Shown here in pieces: positions 1 through 10,026 of a stretch of DNA of 64,000 nt. The stretch comes from Cephalopachus bancanus. Its lineage: Eukaryota > Chordata > Mammalia > Primates > Tarsiidae. The notes under the pieces are model-generated. The model saw only the letters and a program-made list of their open reading frames with translations. It was not told the DNA's origin and made no database searches. The first letter of the stretch is position 1. Every line of letters begins with the position of its first letter. A program made the translations under genes and the position numbers. The DNA lies in contig JAPVLO010000382.1 in NCBI GenBank assembly GCA_027257055.1, forward strand, positions 434,001-498,000. The letters run 5' to 3'.

Positions 1-2479
1 GAGGAGTGCCATGGTCAGATAATCTAATGGCCGTATAGAGGATCTAGGAGAGGGGAAGAATTCAGGGAGACGGTCGTGGGTGAGGCTGACGCCATGGTCC
101 AGGGTAGGACCTGAGCTGGACAGTGAAACAACATGAGTAGACAGTTTCTACAACATGAGTAGAAAGGAGAGGATGTGAGATGAATATTGGAGATAGAAAC
201 TCAAGACAGGACTGTGATGTTTAGAGCAACGAAACTGGGTTGAGAGGGAGGAATTTGGCAACTGACCATTGTTTCTGTCTTTTTCTCAGAAAAGCCTGAG
301 TCGTATTAGGCTACCAGAGAAATGTTGAAATTGGCTTCAGTTGGCCAGCCAGAGCCACCTATAGGCTGTCAGAAAACCCTCTTGTGCCCTCTGTGGAGAA
401 GGTCTCCACCCTGCCTTTCATCTGGGATGAAATCCCACCCACTCACAAATGAATCATGGATTTCGGAGCCCTGGAGACTTCCCCGATGTTCATGTCATCC
501 CAGACCCTGGTTTCTGGGCCCCCAGGGTTAGGCTATTTCTTCAGTGACTCAAGCCCCAGGATTTTCACCACTTCCGTGGCTGGAGAAATGGGTTTTGGGT
601 TGCTCTATTCTGTTGTATTGCTCCCAGTTATGCCTTAGCCCACCCTTAAGGATTGGTTTCCTTCAGATTCCTGTGGCAGTTCCATAAACACACCGATTCT
701 ACCACAGGAAGAGGTTATCTGACCCCCAGCTTAGCAATCATGGAGCCAAATTATGCACAGCTGAATCTCCCTATGGGTCTTCAGAAGTCAATGATTCTCA
801 AAGCCTCTGCAGAATTAGTAGCCCAGCAGAAAAGGAAAGGCTCCCACAGGGCCTGATGGATTTCTCATTGGTCAGAGCACCCTAAACATGCTAGGCTACC
901 TGAACAAAGGCAAACAGGCAAGGCAAGGCAGTCTCGGGGCTATGTTCCTTCAGTCTTTCATTTCGTGTGTGTGTAGGTGGTGTAAGAGACAGGCAAGAAG
1001 CCAATAAAGATTTAAATAGATGGAGACAACTAGAGAGGGTGGTTATCCCTATTTCTCTCCTCCCCTACATTAGTTCTTTAGAGCTACAGTCACCAGTAGT
1101 TGTAATTCTCAGGGTTATTTCCACTAACTATAATACATTTTCTATTAGCTAAGAACTTAATCCAAATACAGAATGGTCAGGGGTTGTGGGGCTTGCATTA
1201 GAGAAAGAAGCACGAGGAGAATGCTGCTGTAGCGTGGTCTGGGCCATGTGGGAAGAAAAGGAGGAACAGTGTCAGAAACAAAAGATGGCGGCTGTAAAAA
1301 GAGAACTGTAGGCCTGTCTGTTAGGGCAGAAAGAAGAACAGAAAAGGGATATCAGAGACCCATGTGTGGCTCCAAAGGGCTAATTTCTGTTTCTCTTAAG
1401 AATCACTTCTCTCTAGAGGCAACATTTATGTCTCCTCTACCGTTCTCTGTGTCCCACCCAGCCCTTGACCACCCCTGTGTCAAGAATGCAGGGTTGGTGA
1501 GCCTAAAGAGGATGATCCTTAGCTCACAGTGGTGGCTGCAGAATTGTGTCCCTGGCATCCCACGTAGAAGTCAATGGATGACCCACACTTTAAGAACACG
1601 ATGAATATACTGGCTCTGGTGGCCTAGGTTGTGGAGTCTAAGCATCACAAATAAACCCTGTTGTTGTGAAAGTTTCCAACAACCAACCACAAAAGTTGGG
1701 ACTGCCTAGTGCACCAAATGCTCTGGAAGAAGCAGGTCTTGCTCCGGAGTATTCAGAATTGCAGGGCTGTTATTCTCTGCTTCCTGCTTTGAGCTGCCCA
1801 GCTAGGATGAGGGGCATGCTTTCCATGAGAGAGTGCCACACACAGCATTTCAGAGAAGTGTGAGGGGGAAGTCTATTGTTATTTTAGTGAAACATACTGC
1901 TAAGAAAGAAAGTGTAACAGCCAATACTTCTAATGATGTAAGTGCTCAGAAATAGTCTTTATGTGGTGCCTTTGTATGAAGCAAGATACATAGTGGGGCA
2001 GGGAATGGGTCTCCCCACAAGCTTCACTGCAAATAATGGGTGGGTGGAAGTCTCAAGAGCATGGGATCTTCTGTTATTCTACTCTGCTATGATACGTTCC
2101 CAGGCATTCACCAGACACAGCACCAATGGTTTTCCATGAAGACCTCAATAATTTCTTCCCCCTAGACTGAGGGTTTCTTTGGAGTAAAGGGGAGGGCAAG
2201 GGGGTCTCTTCAGTACAGTATAGAAATTGGGTCACTAAGGAATGACCCAACCCAGAAATTTAAGAAGGTAGTTATTCTGTTTTTGAATGTCTTGGGGGAA
2301 GGCCATTGAACATTATGGAAACCCCTCTAAGCTGACAATGGATCACACTAATAAAACCCGACAAACTTGGGGTGGTGGGAAGATGGAGGCGTTACATGTT
2401 TTATGCGATAGCTTCAGCGAAACAGCCCCTTCTGTTTGGACACAGCAGCTAAAAGTGGAGGGAATTGTGTGTTTTGTAT
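1..2479. other. EMP1 5' intron, mostly unique sequence
   Basis: No exon, RNA gene or clear repeat was recognised here. The stretch lies upstream of the first coding exon, so it is most simply the large intron that separates the non-coding first exon from the ATG exon in EMP1 genes of other mammals (established gene structure). A perfect YY1-type word AAGATGGCGGC sits at 1282-1292. The short open frames are not conserved-looking and have no coding support. Confidence 0.55.
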
Positions 2480-2733
2480 AATAAGAGCACTGGCCTGAGC
2501 CCGCGGGTTCGAGACCCGACTGGGCAGCGAGACTTCATCTCTACAATAAGTCAGAAAATCAGCCAGGCGTGGTAGCGTGTGCCTATAATTCCGGCTACTT
2601 GGAAGGCTGAGGCGGAGGGATCGCTGGAGCCCAGCAGGTCGAGGCTGCGGTGGCCAGGAGTGGCCACTGCACTCCAGTCTGGGCGACTAAGTGAGAATCC
2701 AACTCAAAAAAAAAAAAAATAAGAGCACTGGCC
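2480..2733 (+). mobile_element. 5'-shortened Alu-derived SINE with perfect 16-bp TSD
   Basis: The insert at 2496-2717 begins TGAGCCCGCGGGTTCGAGACC and ends in a poly(A) run. It is flanked by perfect copies of AATAAGAGCACTGGCC at 2480-2495 and 2718-2733. It carries the strepsirrhine-type Alu middle (TCTACAATAAGTC) and the second arm, but lacks about the first 60-70 bases of the left arm, including the pol III A box; the B-box-like GGTTCGAGACC lies near its 5' end. A second insertion at 36643 starts at the same nucleotide. Confidence 0.9.
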
Positions 2734-3017
2734 ATTCCAAGACATTTTGCTCCTTTCCATGGTAAATAGACACAGCACAATCGCAAAAATCTAAGATAAA
2801 CGAGAGTTGCTTCTTTGCTTGATTCCCCATCCACTCCTCCAGCTGGCAATGGACAGGGAGTAATGATCTGGTGGATCCAGGGGCCAGGAAGTTGCACGCC
2901 TCAGGGCTGGGATGCATGGCTGGCCAGCCGAGGTGGAGGGACCTGGGAGGGGTCATGGAAATGGAGAGTGTGCGTGGAGGAGGAAGTCAGACTCCACTTT
3001 AGTGGGCTACCGCGTAA

Positions 3018-4009
<992 letters not shown>

Positions 4010-4170
4010 CAAAACAACCCCATTATTAGTACCTGCCATGTACCAGATTCTATGCTAGGTGTTTTACATACATAATCCGATTTAATTCCCACTCTTCTCT
4101 TTACAATTGACATTGCAACCTCCACTTTATACGTGAGGAAACTGAGACTGTGTGGTCAAATAACTGTATA
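4010..4170 (-). repeat. MIR fragment, antisense
   Basis: The series of phrases (ACCTGCCATGTACCAGATTCTATGCTAGGT, then a TTTACA.TTGACATT word, then GAGGAAACTGAGACTG) matches the antisense MIR consensus as I remember it. Ends are approximate. Confidence 0.65.
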
Positions 4171-4659
4171 TGTTTCAAACTCAACCTCTATCTGATTAAG
4201 AAAACCTCTTTTCACTGTGCATTAAAATCAAACAGAAAACTGTGGAGGTGTGCATTTGAATGTGTGGGGAGATTATTAATAGCAGACACGAAAGCTCCAC
4301 GCTGTCTCCTGGGAAGGCTGCATTCACAGTTAAATTGGACACATTCCTGAAAAAACAGCCTGGGTTGGAGGGAAGTATCCAGATTGGGAAGGGGTTGTTG
4401 GAAAGGGTCAGGGTGGATGGTGGAAGCCAGCGTCTACCTCTCCTTTCTTGCCTGCAGAGAGCAAGGGGCCCAGTGTACATTGAATCATTCTAGATTTTGA
4501 GTGCCTGCTGAGGGAAACGAGAGGAGGTAACAGGCACCTGAAGTGTTGCGATGATAGTATCCGTGCTCTCTAATAAATACTTGGTGTGGCAGGAAAGTGG
4601 CTCGAGCATACTCAAAGCGTCAATTAAATTAGGTGGAGAGAGAAAGAGAAGTGGAACAA

Positions 4660-4740
4660 TTGCCGGATGTGTGCGGCTCCTCCCACGGTGGGGCATGCGC
4701 ACATGCACATTCATTCTGCCAGGTGTGAATTACCTCAAGT
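4660..4740. promoter_or_regulatory. Candidate intronic regulatory patch (NRF1-like and T-box-like words)
   Basis: A GC-richer patch in an AT-rich intron. GGGCATGCGCACATGC near 4691-4706 resembles the NRF1 palindrome and CAGGTGTGAATTA near 4720-4732 resembles a T-box half site. This is motif reading only. No open chromatin or conservation data are available, so function is an inference. Confidence 0.25.
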
Positions 4741-4937
4741 GCTTTTCTTCTGATGTCCCTCTGAGCCTGCGTGGCTGCATGGTGACTGTCTTGGGTGTGA
4801 CAAAGCACTCCTGCAGCTGACATAAATCAGAGCAGCCTCCCCCACGTGCATCCTTCACACTTCCTTTGTTTTCTAGGCTTTATGATCAGTGAACTCCCTT
4901 CTACTCTGCTGAGATTATGGCTGAAAGCTTTTGTGTA

Positions 4938-5250
4938 TCCATGCACATTCTTTTTTTTTTTTTGAGTTGGAGTCTCACTCTGTCACCCAGACTGGAGTGC
5001 AGTGGCCGCTCCCGGCCACCGCAGCCTCACCTGCTGGGCTCCAGTGATCCTTCCGCCTCAGCCTTCCAAGTCACCAGAATTATAGGCATGCGCTACCACG
5101 CCCGGCTGATTTTTTGATTTATTGTAGAGATGAGGTCTCGCTGCACAGGCAGGTCTCGAATCCGCGGGCTCAGGCAATCCACTCACCTCAGCCTCCCAAA
5201 GGCGCGGGATTACAGGCTGAGCCACCGAGCCCGGCTCCATGCACGTTCTT
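4938..5250 (-). mobile_element. Strepsirrhine-type Alu, antisense, with TSD
   Basis: Element at 4953-5235, starting with the complement of the poly(A) tail and a GAGTTGGAGTCTCACTC word. Flanked by TCCATGCACATTCTT (4938-4952) and TCCATGCACGTTCTT (5236-5250), one mismatch. The middle has the complement of TCTACAATAAATCAAAAAATCA. Confidence 0.93.
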
Positions 5251-5795
5251 AATCGATATTAGTTTCCAGCCCTGCCGCCCTGTGATTTATGTATCTGCCT
5301 GTCTTCTGTACTGAGTCCTGAAGGATTGGAATTTGTGCACAAGGATAAGGCACATTTGGTGGTTATCTTAAGCTGCACACGTTCAAAGGCCCCAGAAACT
5401 GTCACATTAGTTGTGGGAACTATAACTCTGTACTCCAGACCCAAGGCAGCCTATCACGAGGTACACAGAGGACCAAAGGCTCAGGTGTAGTAATACTAAT
5501 CTGAAGTGTTCAATCAGTAGGTGAGCAAACCATTAAACTATAATTAGGCTGTTATAATTATTGAAAAGCAAACAGCATTATAATAATAGAAGTTGTGCCT
5601 CTCACATTTTATATCTCACCCGGGATCAAATTAGTAGCCTATTCAGTACATGGGCATTGAGCAATAGCTTCTATTCTGCAGAAGGCCCTAGCTTCTATTA
5701 AAATTGCTGGATGAGCACTTTGATGGAAGCATGGACCCTTCCCCGGTGGAAAATGGAATTTTATATGACAAAGGCCCTTTAAAAGTCAAAATTCT
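5251..5795. other. EMP1 5' intron, no recognised element
   Basis: AT-rich intronic sequence without exon, RNA or repeat that I can name. Confidence 0.5.
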
Positions 5796-5928
5796 GGCCA
5801 AGTGTGGTGGCTCCTGCCTATAATCCCAGCACTTTGAGAGGCCAAGATGAGAGGATCATTGAGGCCAGGAGTTCAAGACCAGCTTAGGCAACATAGGGAA
5901 ACCTCATCCCTATTAAAAAAAAAAAAAT
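5796..5928 (+). mobile_element. Free left Alu monomer (FLAM-like)
   Basis: Begins GGCCAAGTGTGGTGGCTCC and ends after CCCTATTAAAAA with a poly(A) run. Only one Alu arm is present, about 133 bp, as expected for a FLAM-type fossil monomer. Confidence 0.85.
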
Positions 5929-6247
5929 TAAAGTCCTCCTCTTTGCTACTAAAAAATAAGCAAACTAAAACGTTAAGTTATCATAAAAATGTTCTTCTTT
6001 TGAAATAGGCTGTTACAGAAACGAGTTTGTAAATATCTGAGAAGAAATAGAATTATGTTTACAATTAGATATATGTAGGTGAATAGGCACTTTGGCTTAT
6101 CAGAACTAGGTTAACAGGGTGTTTTCAGGAACTTATGATGAAGTTGTCATGGTTTTTATTGCAACTCGTTCCCATTTTAGCAGATTGCTGAGCTGTCTTA
6201 TTGAATCTGACAATAACCTTTTTTGTCCCTTTGTTTTTTCTTTTCAG
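5929..6247 (+). other. 3' end of EMP1 5' intron with splice acceptor
   Basis: Unique intronic sequence that ends in a pyrimidine-rich tract (TTTGTCCCTTTGTTTTTTCTTTTCAG) with AG at 6246-6247. This is a strong acceptor for the ATG exon. Confidence 0.85.
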
Positions 6248-6361
6248 AAATCTCTTCGCTTACAAGTTACCAAAAAAATCAAGATGTTGGTCTTGCTGGC
6301 TGGTATCTTTGTGGTCCACATTGCCACTGTTATTATGCTGTTTGTTTCCACTATTGCCAAT
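6248..6361 (+). CDS. EMP1: EMP1 exon 2 (36 bases 5' UTR, then codons 1-26)
   Basis: Acceptor AG at 6246-6247, then 36 bases of 5' UTR, ATG at 6284, and donor GTGAGT at 6362. The coding part ([18 protein letters not shown]... to STIAN) is the first membrane helix and is nearly identical to human EMP1 as remembered. It ends in phase 0. Confidence 0.97.
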
Positions 6362-9300
6362 GTGAGTAATGTTCTTTTATTCATTCGTTCATTTAGAAAT
6401 CATTTGAATATTGACATCAAGTGCTACAAAAGAAGTGTAAGCCACAATCCTTGCCCTTTGTGAATTTATACCTTAGTTGTGGAGAAAAACACACACTTGC
6501 ACTTCAAACATGGAAAGATTGGAGGATATGGCGTGGCTTCTTCAGTCTCTTTGGGGTGGAGAGTGGGCTTGAGGTGACCTTGGAGCACTGGTAGAAGATG
6601 AGGTTTTTCTTAGCCAAAGGTGGACAGAGGAAAGAACCTGTATAGGGATGCGTTCCAGGTGAGATTACCAGGCAAGGTGCACTCATCGGAAAAAGATTTG
6701 GTCATCAGATTACCGGGAAACCCAGGTGGCTGGAGTAGAACTTTCCTTCCTTCTGGGAAGGTTGATGAGAAGGATAGATAGGAGTGAGAGGATGAGAGGT
6801 TTTGATTGCTAGACTAACAATTTCAAGTTATGAGTGGAGAGTAGCACGTGAAAGCAGAGTTTTGCAAGATTAACCCCATGCCACTGAATGAACTCAATCA
6901 GATTGAACAGTAAAAAAAATACATGGCAATAATGATAGTCTTTTCTCTTTGAACCTTGGGCTACTCTGACCTCTAGTGGTAGTTTACGATGCCCAATTTA
7001 CTTTTATTATGCTTTTCTCAGAAAACAAAAACAAAAAACAAAAACAAAAGATAGCTCTTTGGACTTAAAAATCAAGGCCCCCAATCACTAGGCAGGCAAT
7101 CAATGGTTCCAGCATCTGTTTGGGTCCCTATTACAGGTAAAGGATAACGGGTTTTAAAGTTTAGATTGAAAAACCTTGCAAACATTGGTGGGTATGATTA
7201 CAAGAAAGGCTAATTTAAGCAGAACAGTGATAAGACACAATCCCCGCCCATACCGCCTCCTCCAGGTTTCGAAATTCAGCCATTCAATATGCCAACTCCT
7301 CAGAATAATTCTGATACACCTTTTCAAAGTGTATTAATGGGTGCCAAAAGTGTTGCATATCTGTGGATTATCAAACACAGTTGTTTATTGAATAAACAGC
7401 AGGTGATCGCATGCCCTTGGCCTTGTCCTTCTAGTGTGTGCATCTGTGTGTGTATAGGCAGGATCCTGCATTTGTTTTCTATTCCAGAAGGATACTTGTT
7501 TTTCTTGGGCCAGGCAAGAAGGGATGCTGGCACCATGGTGAGCCTGGGGGAATTTCACATACTTAAAACCAATTTCCTCCTCCAGAGTACGGTTTCTTAA
7601 AAACTTCAAATTTTGTTTCATTGTATTGTATTGTATTTTTTGAGTTGGAGACTCACTCTGTCACTCTTACACTTGCACCTGTCCCCACAGGAAAACTCTT
7701 GCTGTACTGTTTTACTATTACATGAGATTACTTTGCATTTTGTGACAGACTTGATCCTTTTGTTGAGGTGAAAGTGGCCCCAGACTCTGCTATTTTCCCA
7801 ACCTCCTTCCCTCCCTCCCTTCCTCCCTTCCTTCCTTCCTTCCTAGCTGCGTGGGTCTCTATGGCCCAGGCTGGAGTGTGGTGGTACAATCATAACTCAT
7901 AGCTCCTGGGCTCAGACAATCTTTCTGCCTCAGCCTCCTGAGCAGCTGGAAACTACAGGCATGTGCTACCACACCCAGCTAATTTTGAAACTTACTTGTT
8001 GAGATGGGGGCCTCTTGTCCCAGCTGGTCTCAAACTCCTGGCCTCAAGGAATCCTCCTGCCTTGGTCTCCCAAAGTGCTGGGATTACAGGTATAAACCAC
8101 TGTGTCTGGCATCTTAATTGTCTCCAGTTAGACATTTCCCCTTCACTTTTTATTTCCTTGTTAGCAGAGCCTTAAATGGAGCAATCTTGACAGAATGTAT
8201 GAATTTCACATACTTAAAACCAATTTCCTCATCCAGAGTACGGTTTTGTTAAAACTTCAAATTTTATTTCATTGTATTGTATTGTATTTTTTGAGTTGGA
8301 GACTCACTCTGTCACTCAGGCTGGAATGCAGTGGCACACTCATAGCCAACGCAGCCTTGGTCTTTCTGTCTCAGTCTTCCAAGTAGCTGGAATTTTAGGT
8401 ACACACCACCATGTCCAGCTAATTTTTTGATTTATTGTAGAGATGAAGTCTCACCAAGTTGTCCAGGCTGGTCTCAAAAAAATCCTTTCACCTCCACCTC
8501 ACAACGTTGCTGGGATGACAGGCGTGAGCCACTGTACCTGGCTTAAAACCTTAGAATTATAAGGCTCTATGGTCGAATTACTTCCATTTTTTAAAGTCAT
8601 GAAAAATATGAAGCTCAAAGAGGCTAGATGATTTCTTTCTGGGTTTCACATTCTTCTTTCTCTTCTTGGGCTTTTGTGACTACAGTTTGAATCAGCTAAA
8701 CAGAGTGTCTTGATTATGATTTGGTCCTAATGCAAGTTGATTTGTCATTTTCCTTTTAAAGCAGAGGATCCATTTTTAATCAACTTTTTTCTTTCCTTCT
8801 GTCTTCAGGTCTGGGTGGTTTCAAGTGTTGCAGACGCATCAGTAGGTCTTTGGAAAAACTGTACCCGTGGTAGCTGCGATTATGCCCCATCATATGCCAA
8901 TGAAGGTATGTTCAAAGACATTGATCTAGTGCTGACAGTGGGTGCGGTCAGGGAAATGTCCAGCCCCTCAGGTGGCCTAATGCCCTTGCTCTCCTCACCC
9001 TGTGTCCACAGATGCTCTCAAGTCAGTGCAGGCCTTCATGATCCTCTCCATCATCTTCTCCGTCTTCTCCCTTGTGGTCTTCGTGTTCCAGCTCTTCACC
9101 ATGGAGAAGGGAAACCGGTTCTTCCTCTCAGGGGCCACCATGCTGGTGTGCTGTGAGTATCTCAGGGGAAGACTTCAGTTTAGGCTTTTAGGTTGGTTTT
9201 ACCACCCATGCTCCTGGCAACTTGAAAAAGACCAGCAGATGGCTTGGTGAAACTGCCTTGTACGATGTTCTCCTTTGGTTGTTTGTTTTCTTATGGAGAA

Positions 9301-10026
9301 CCTTAGATGACTGCTTGGATTAAGAACCCTCCTCTGCATCATAGTTTAGAACCAGTGCTCCTGGGCAGCTACCAGCGGCAGGGCCTACCGTCAGTAGCTT
9401 GTGTATACAAGACCCATGAAGAGGGACAGAAGGTGGGAGTCTTTGGACAGATGACACCACTCCCACAGTGCAGGTGATGAATGCGATTTGCATTCTCATT
9501 CATTCTTCCCCTATTAATACACTCCATTTGGCGGAAGGTCATGTTTTTTTGCATCCCTGAATGGCCTGCCTAGACATGCCGGGGTCTAGTCAAGACAGCT
9601 GGATGGCAGGCATAATGTTTTGCGTTTTACTGAGAGTCCAGACACCTCTAATTTCTTAACACAACCACCAAGTTTTGTCCAAGGGTAGTCCAGGGCAGAT
9701 CCACAGAACTACTGGCTAAGGACAAAACAACCAGAACTCATTTTCCCATTGCCAATGAGGGAAATAGGGTCTTTTTTAAATTATAAAAACTTTTTCTTGA
9801 TTTTAATATCAAAAGAATATGCACATCTTCCCCCTCCTCTTCCCCCTCTCCCCTCGCAGGGCTGTGCATTATGGTTGGGGCATCCGTCTACACTCATCAT
9901 TATGCCAGTGGTCAAGACACCTATTACCTGGAGAGTCACCATGGCTATTGCTTCATCCTGACCTGGATCTGCTTCTGCTTCTGCTTCATCATCGGCATTC
10001 TCTATCTGGTCTTGAGGAAGAAATAG
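6284..10026 (+). CDS. Epithelial membrane protein 1 (four coding exons)
   Basis: Join 6284-6361, 8809-8905, 9012-9152 and 9860-10026: 483 nt, 160 codons plus TAG. The product is a small PMP22/EMP/claudin-superfamily protein of the plasma membrane, linked in other mammals to epithelial junctions, proliferation and differentiation (established knowledge). Visible architecture: TM1 about residues 1-24; first extracellular loop 27-63 with W28, the G39-L40-W41 signature, C44 and C49; TM2 about 64-88; short cytosolic turn MEKGNR (89-94); TM3 about 95-116; second loop about 117-133; TM4 about 135-157; C-terminal RKK. An N-C-T sequon at N43 is a probable glycosylation site. The start is the ATG 36 bases into exon 2, in the context AATCAAGATGT. 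I recall human EMP1 as 157 residues and mouse EMP1 as 160; the extra length here is in loop 2. No frameshift or premature stop was seen, so the gene is very probably intact. Confidence 0.97.
6362..7549 (+). other. EMP1 intron 2, 5' part
   Basis: Intron 2 runs 6362-8808. This part is mostly unique, with an A/CAAAA-rich simple stretch at about 7020-7048. A near-consensus reverse CTCF-like word (GACCTCTAGTGG) lies at about 6969-6980 but misses one core base. Confidence 0.6.
7550..7666 (+). repeat. Local duplication, copy 1 (117 bp)
   Basis: Aligns without gaps to 8201-8317 with five mismatches by eye (about 96% identity). The block includes unique intron sequence, a (TATTG)n-like Alu tail and the first 26 or so bases of an antisense Alu, but the rest of that Alu is absent here. 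Copy 2 continues into the complete Alu, so copy 2 is the likely source. Confidence 0.93.
7798..8110 (-). mobile_element. CT-rich tract plus older antisense Alu
   Basis: A (CCTT/CCCT)n tract at 7800-7844 leads into an antisense Alu at about 7846-8110. The Alu reads through GGCCCAGGCTGGAGTG and the linker to CACTGTGTCTGGC. It lacks the strepsirrhine signature and its poly(A) complement has been replaced by the CT tract. Confidence 0.85.
8201..8317 (+). repeat. Local duplication, copy 2 (117 bp)
   Basis: The partner of 7550-7666. Here the block runs straight into the rest of an antisense Alu. The Alu seems to have its own TSD (TTAAAACTT-like words before the tail and after 8543), so this is the native arrangement. 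Confidence 0.93.
8256..8543 (-). mobile_element. Strepsirrhine-type Alu, antisense, in intron 2
   Basis: A degenerate tail (8256-8290) is followed by TTGAGTTGGAGACTCACTC and ends CACTGTACCTGGC at 8543. It contains the complement of TCTACAATAAATCAAAAA. Confidence 0.9.
8544..8808 (+). other. End of intron 2 with splice acceptor
   Basis: Possible antisense MIR scrap at 8560-8640 (GAAGCTCAAAGAGGCTAGATG), then unique sequence. The acceptor is CTTTCCTTCTGTCTTCAG with AG at 8807-8808. Confidence 0.7.
8809..8905 (+). CDS. EMP1: EMP1 exon 3 (first extracellular loop)
   Basis: 97 nt from GTCTGGGTGG to ...AATGAAG, donor GTATGT at 8906, ending in phase 1. It encodes residues 27-58 plus the first base of codon 59. 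It holds the family signature W28, G39-L40-W41, C44 and C49, and the N43 sequon. Residues 45-57 differ most from the human sequence I recall, as expected for the variable loop. Confidence 0.97.
8906..9011 (+). other. EMP1 intron 3 (106 bp)
   Basis: GT at 8906, AG at 9010-9011 (CCCTGTGTCCACAG). A short intron; it stays open in one frame, so a read-through frame is possible but has no support. Confidence 0.92.
9012..9152 (+). CDS. EMP1: EMP1 exon 4 (TM2 and start of TM3)
   Basis: 141 nt from ATGCTCTCAAG to ...GTGTGCT, donor GTGAGT at 9153, ending in phase 1. It encodes D59-C105 and the first base of W106. The stretch [20 protein letters not shown] is almost invariant among EMP1 proteins as remembered. 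Confidence 0.97.
9153..9859 (+). other. EMP1 intron 4 (707 bp)
   Basis: GT at 9153, AG at 9858-9859 after a long C/T-rich tract. No transposable element recognised. Confidence 0.9.
9860..10026 (+). CDS. EMP1: EMP1 exon 5, coding part
   Basis: Starts GG to complete W106 and ends at TAG 10024-10026. It encodes the rest of TM3, the second extracellular loop (residues about 117-133, including [12 protein letters not shown]) and TM4 rich in Cys/Phe ([10 protein letters not shown]), ending LVLRKK. The loop is three residues longer than my memory of human EMP1. Confidence 0.97.

Noticed and set aside
1282..1292. YY1-like AAGATGGCGGC, possible alternative EMP1 promoter or L1 5' UTR
   Set aside because: A single motif; no GC-rich promoter, no downstream splice donor of note and no other L1 5' UTR sequence nearby.
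2496..2520. tRNA-like B-box GGTTCGAGACC, possible tRNA gene
   Set aside because: It belongs to the Alu left arm; the flanking bases do not fold as a tRNA and the same motif recurs in other Alus here.
6969..6980. Second CTCF-like word in EMP1 intron 2
   Set aside because: Misses a core base (GACC instead of GCCC), so it is too weak to annotate.
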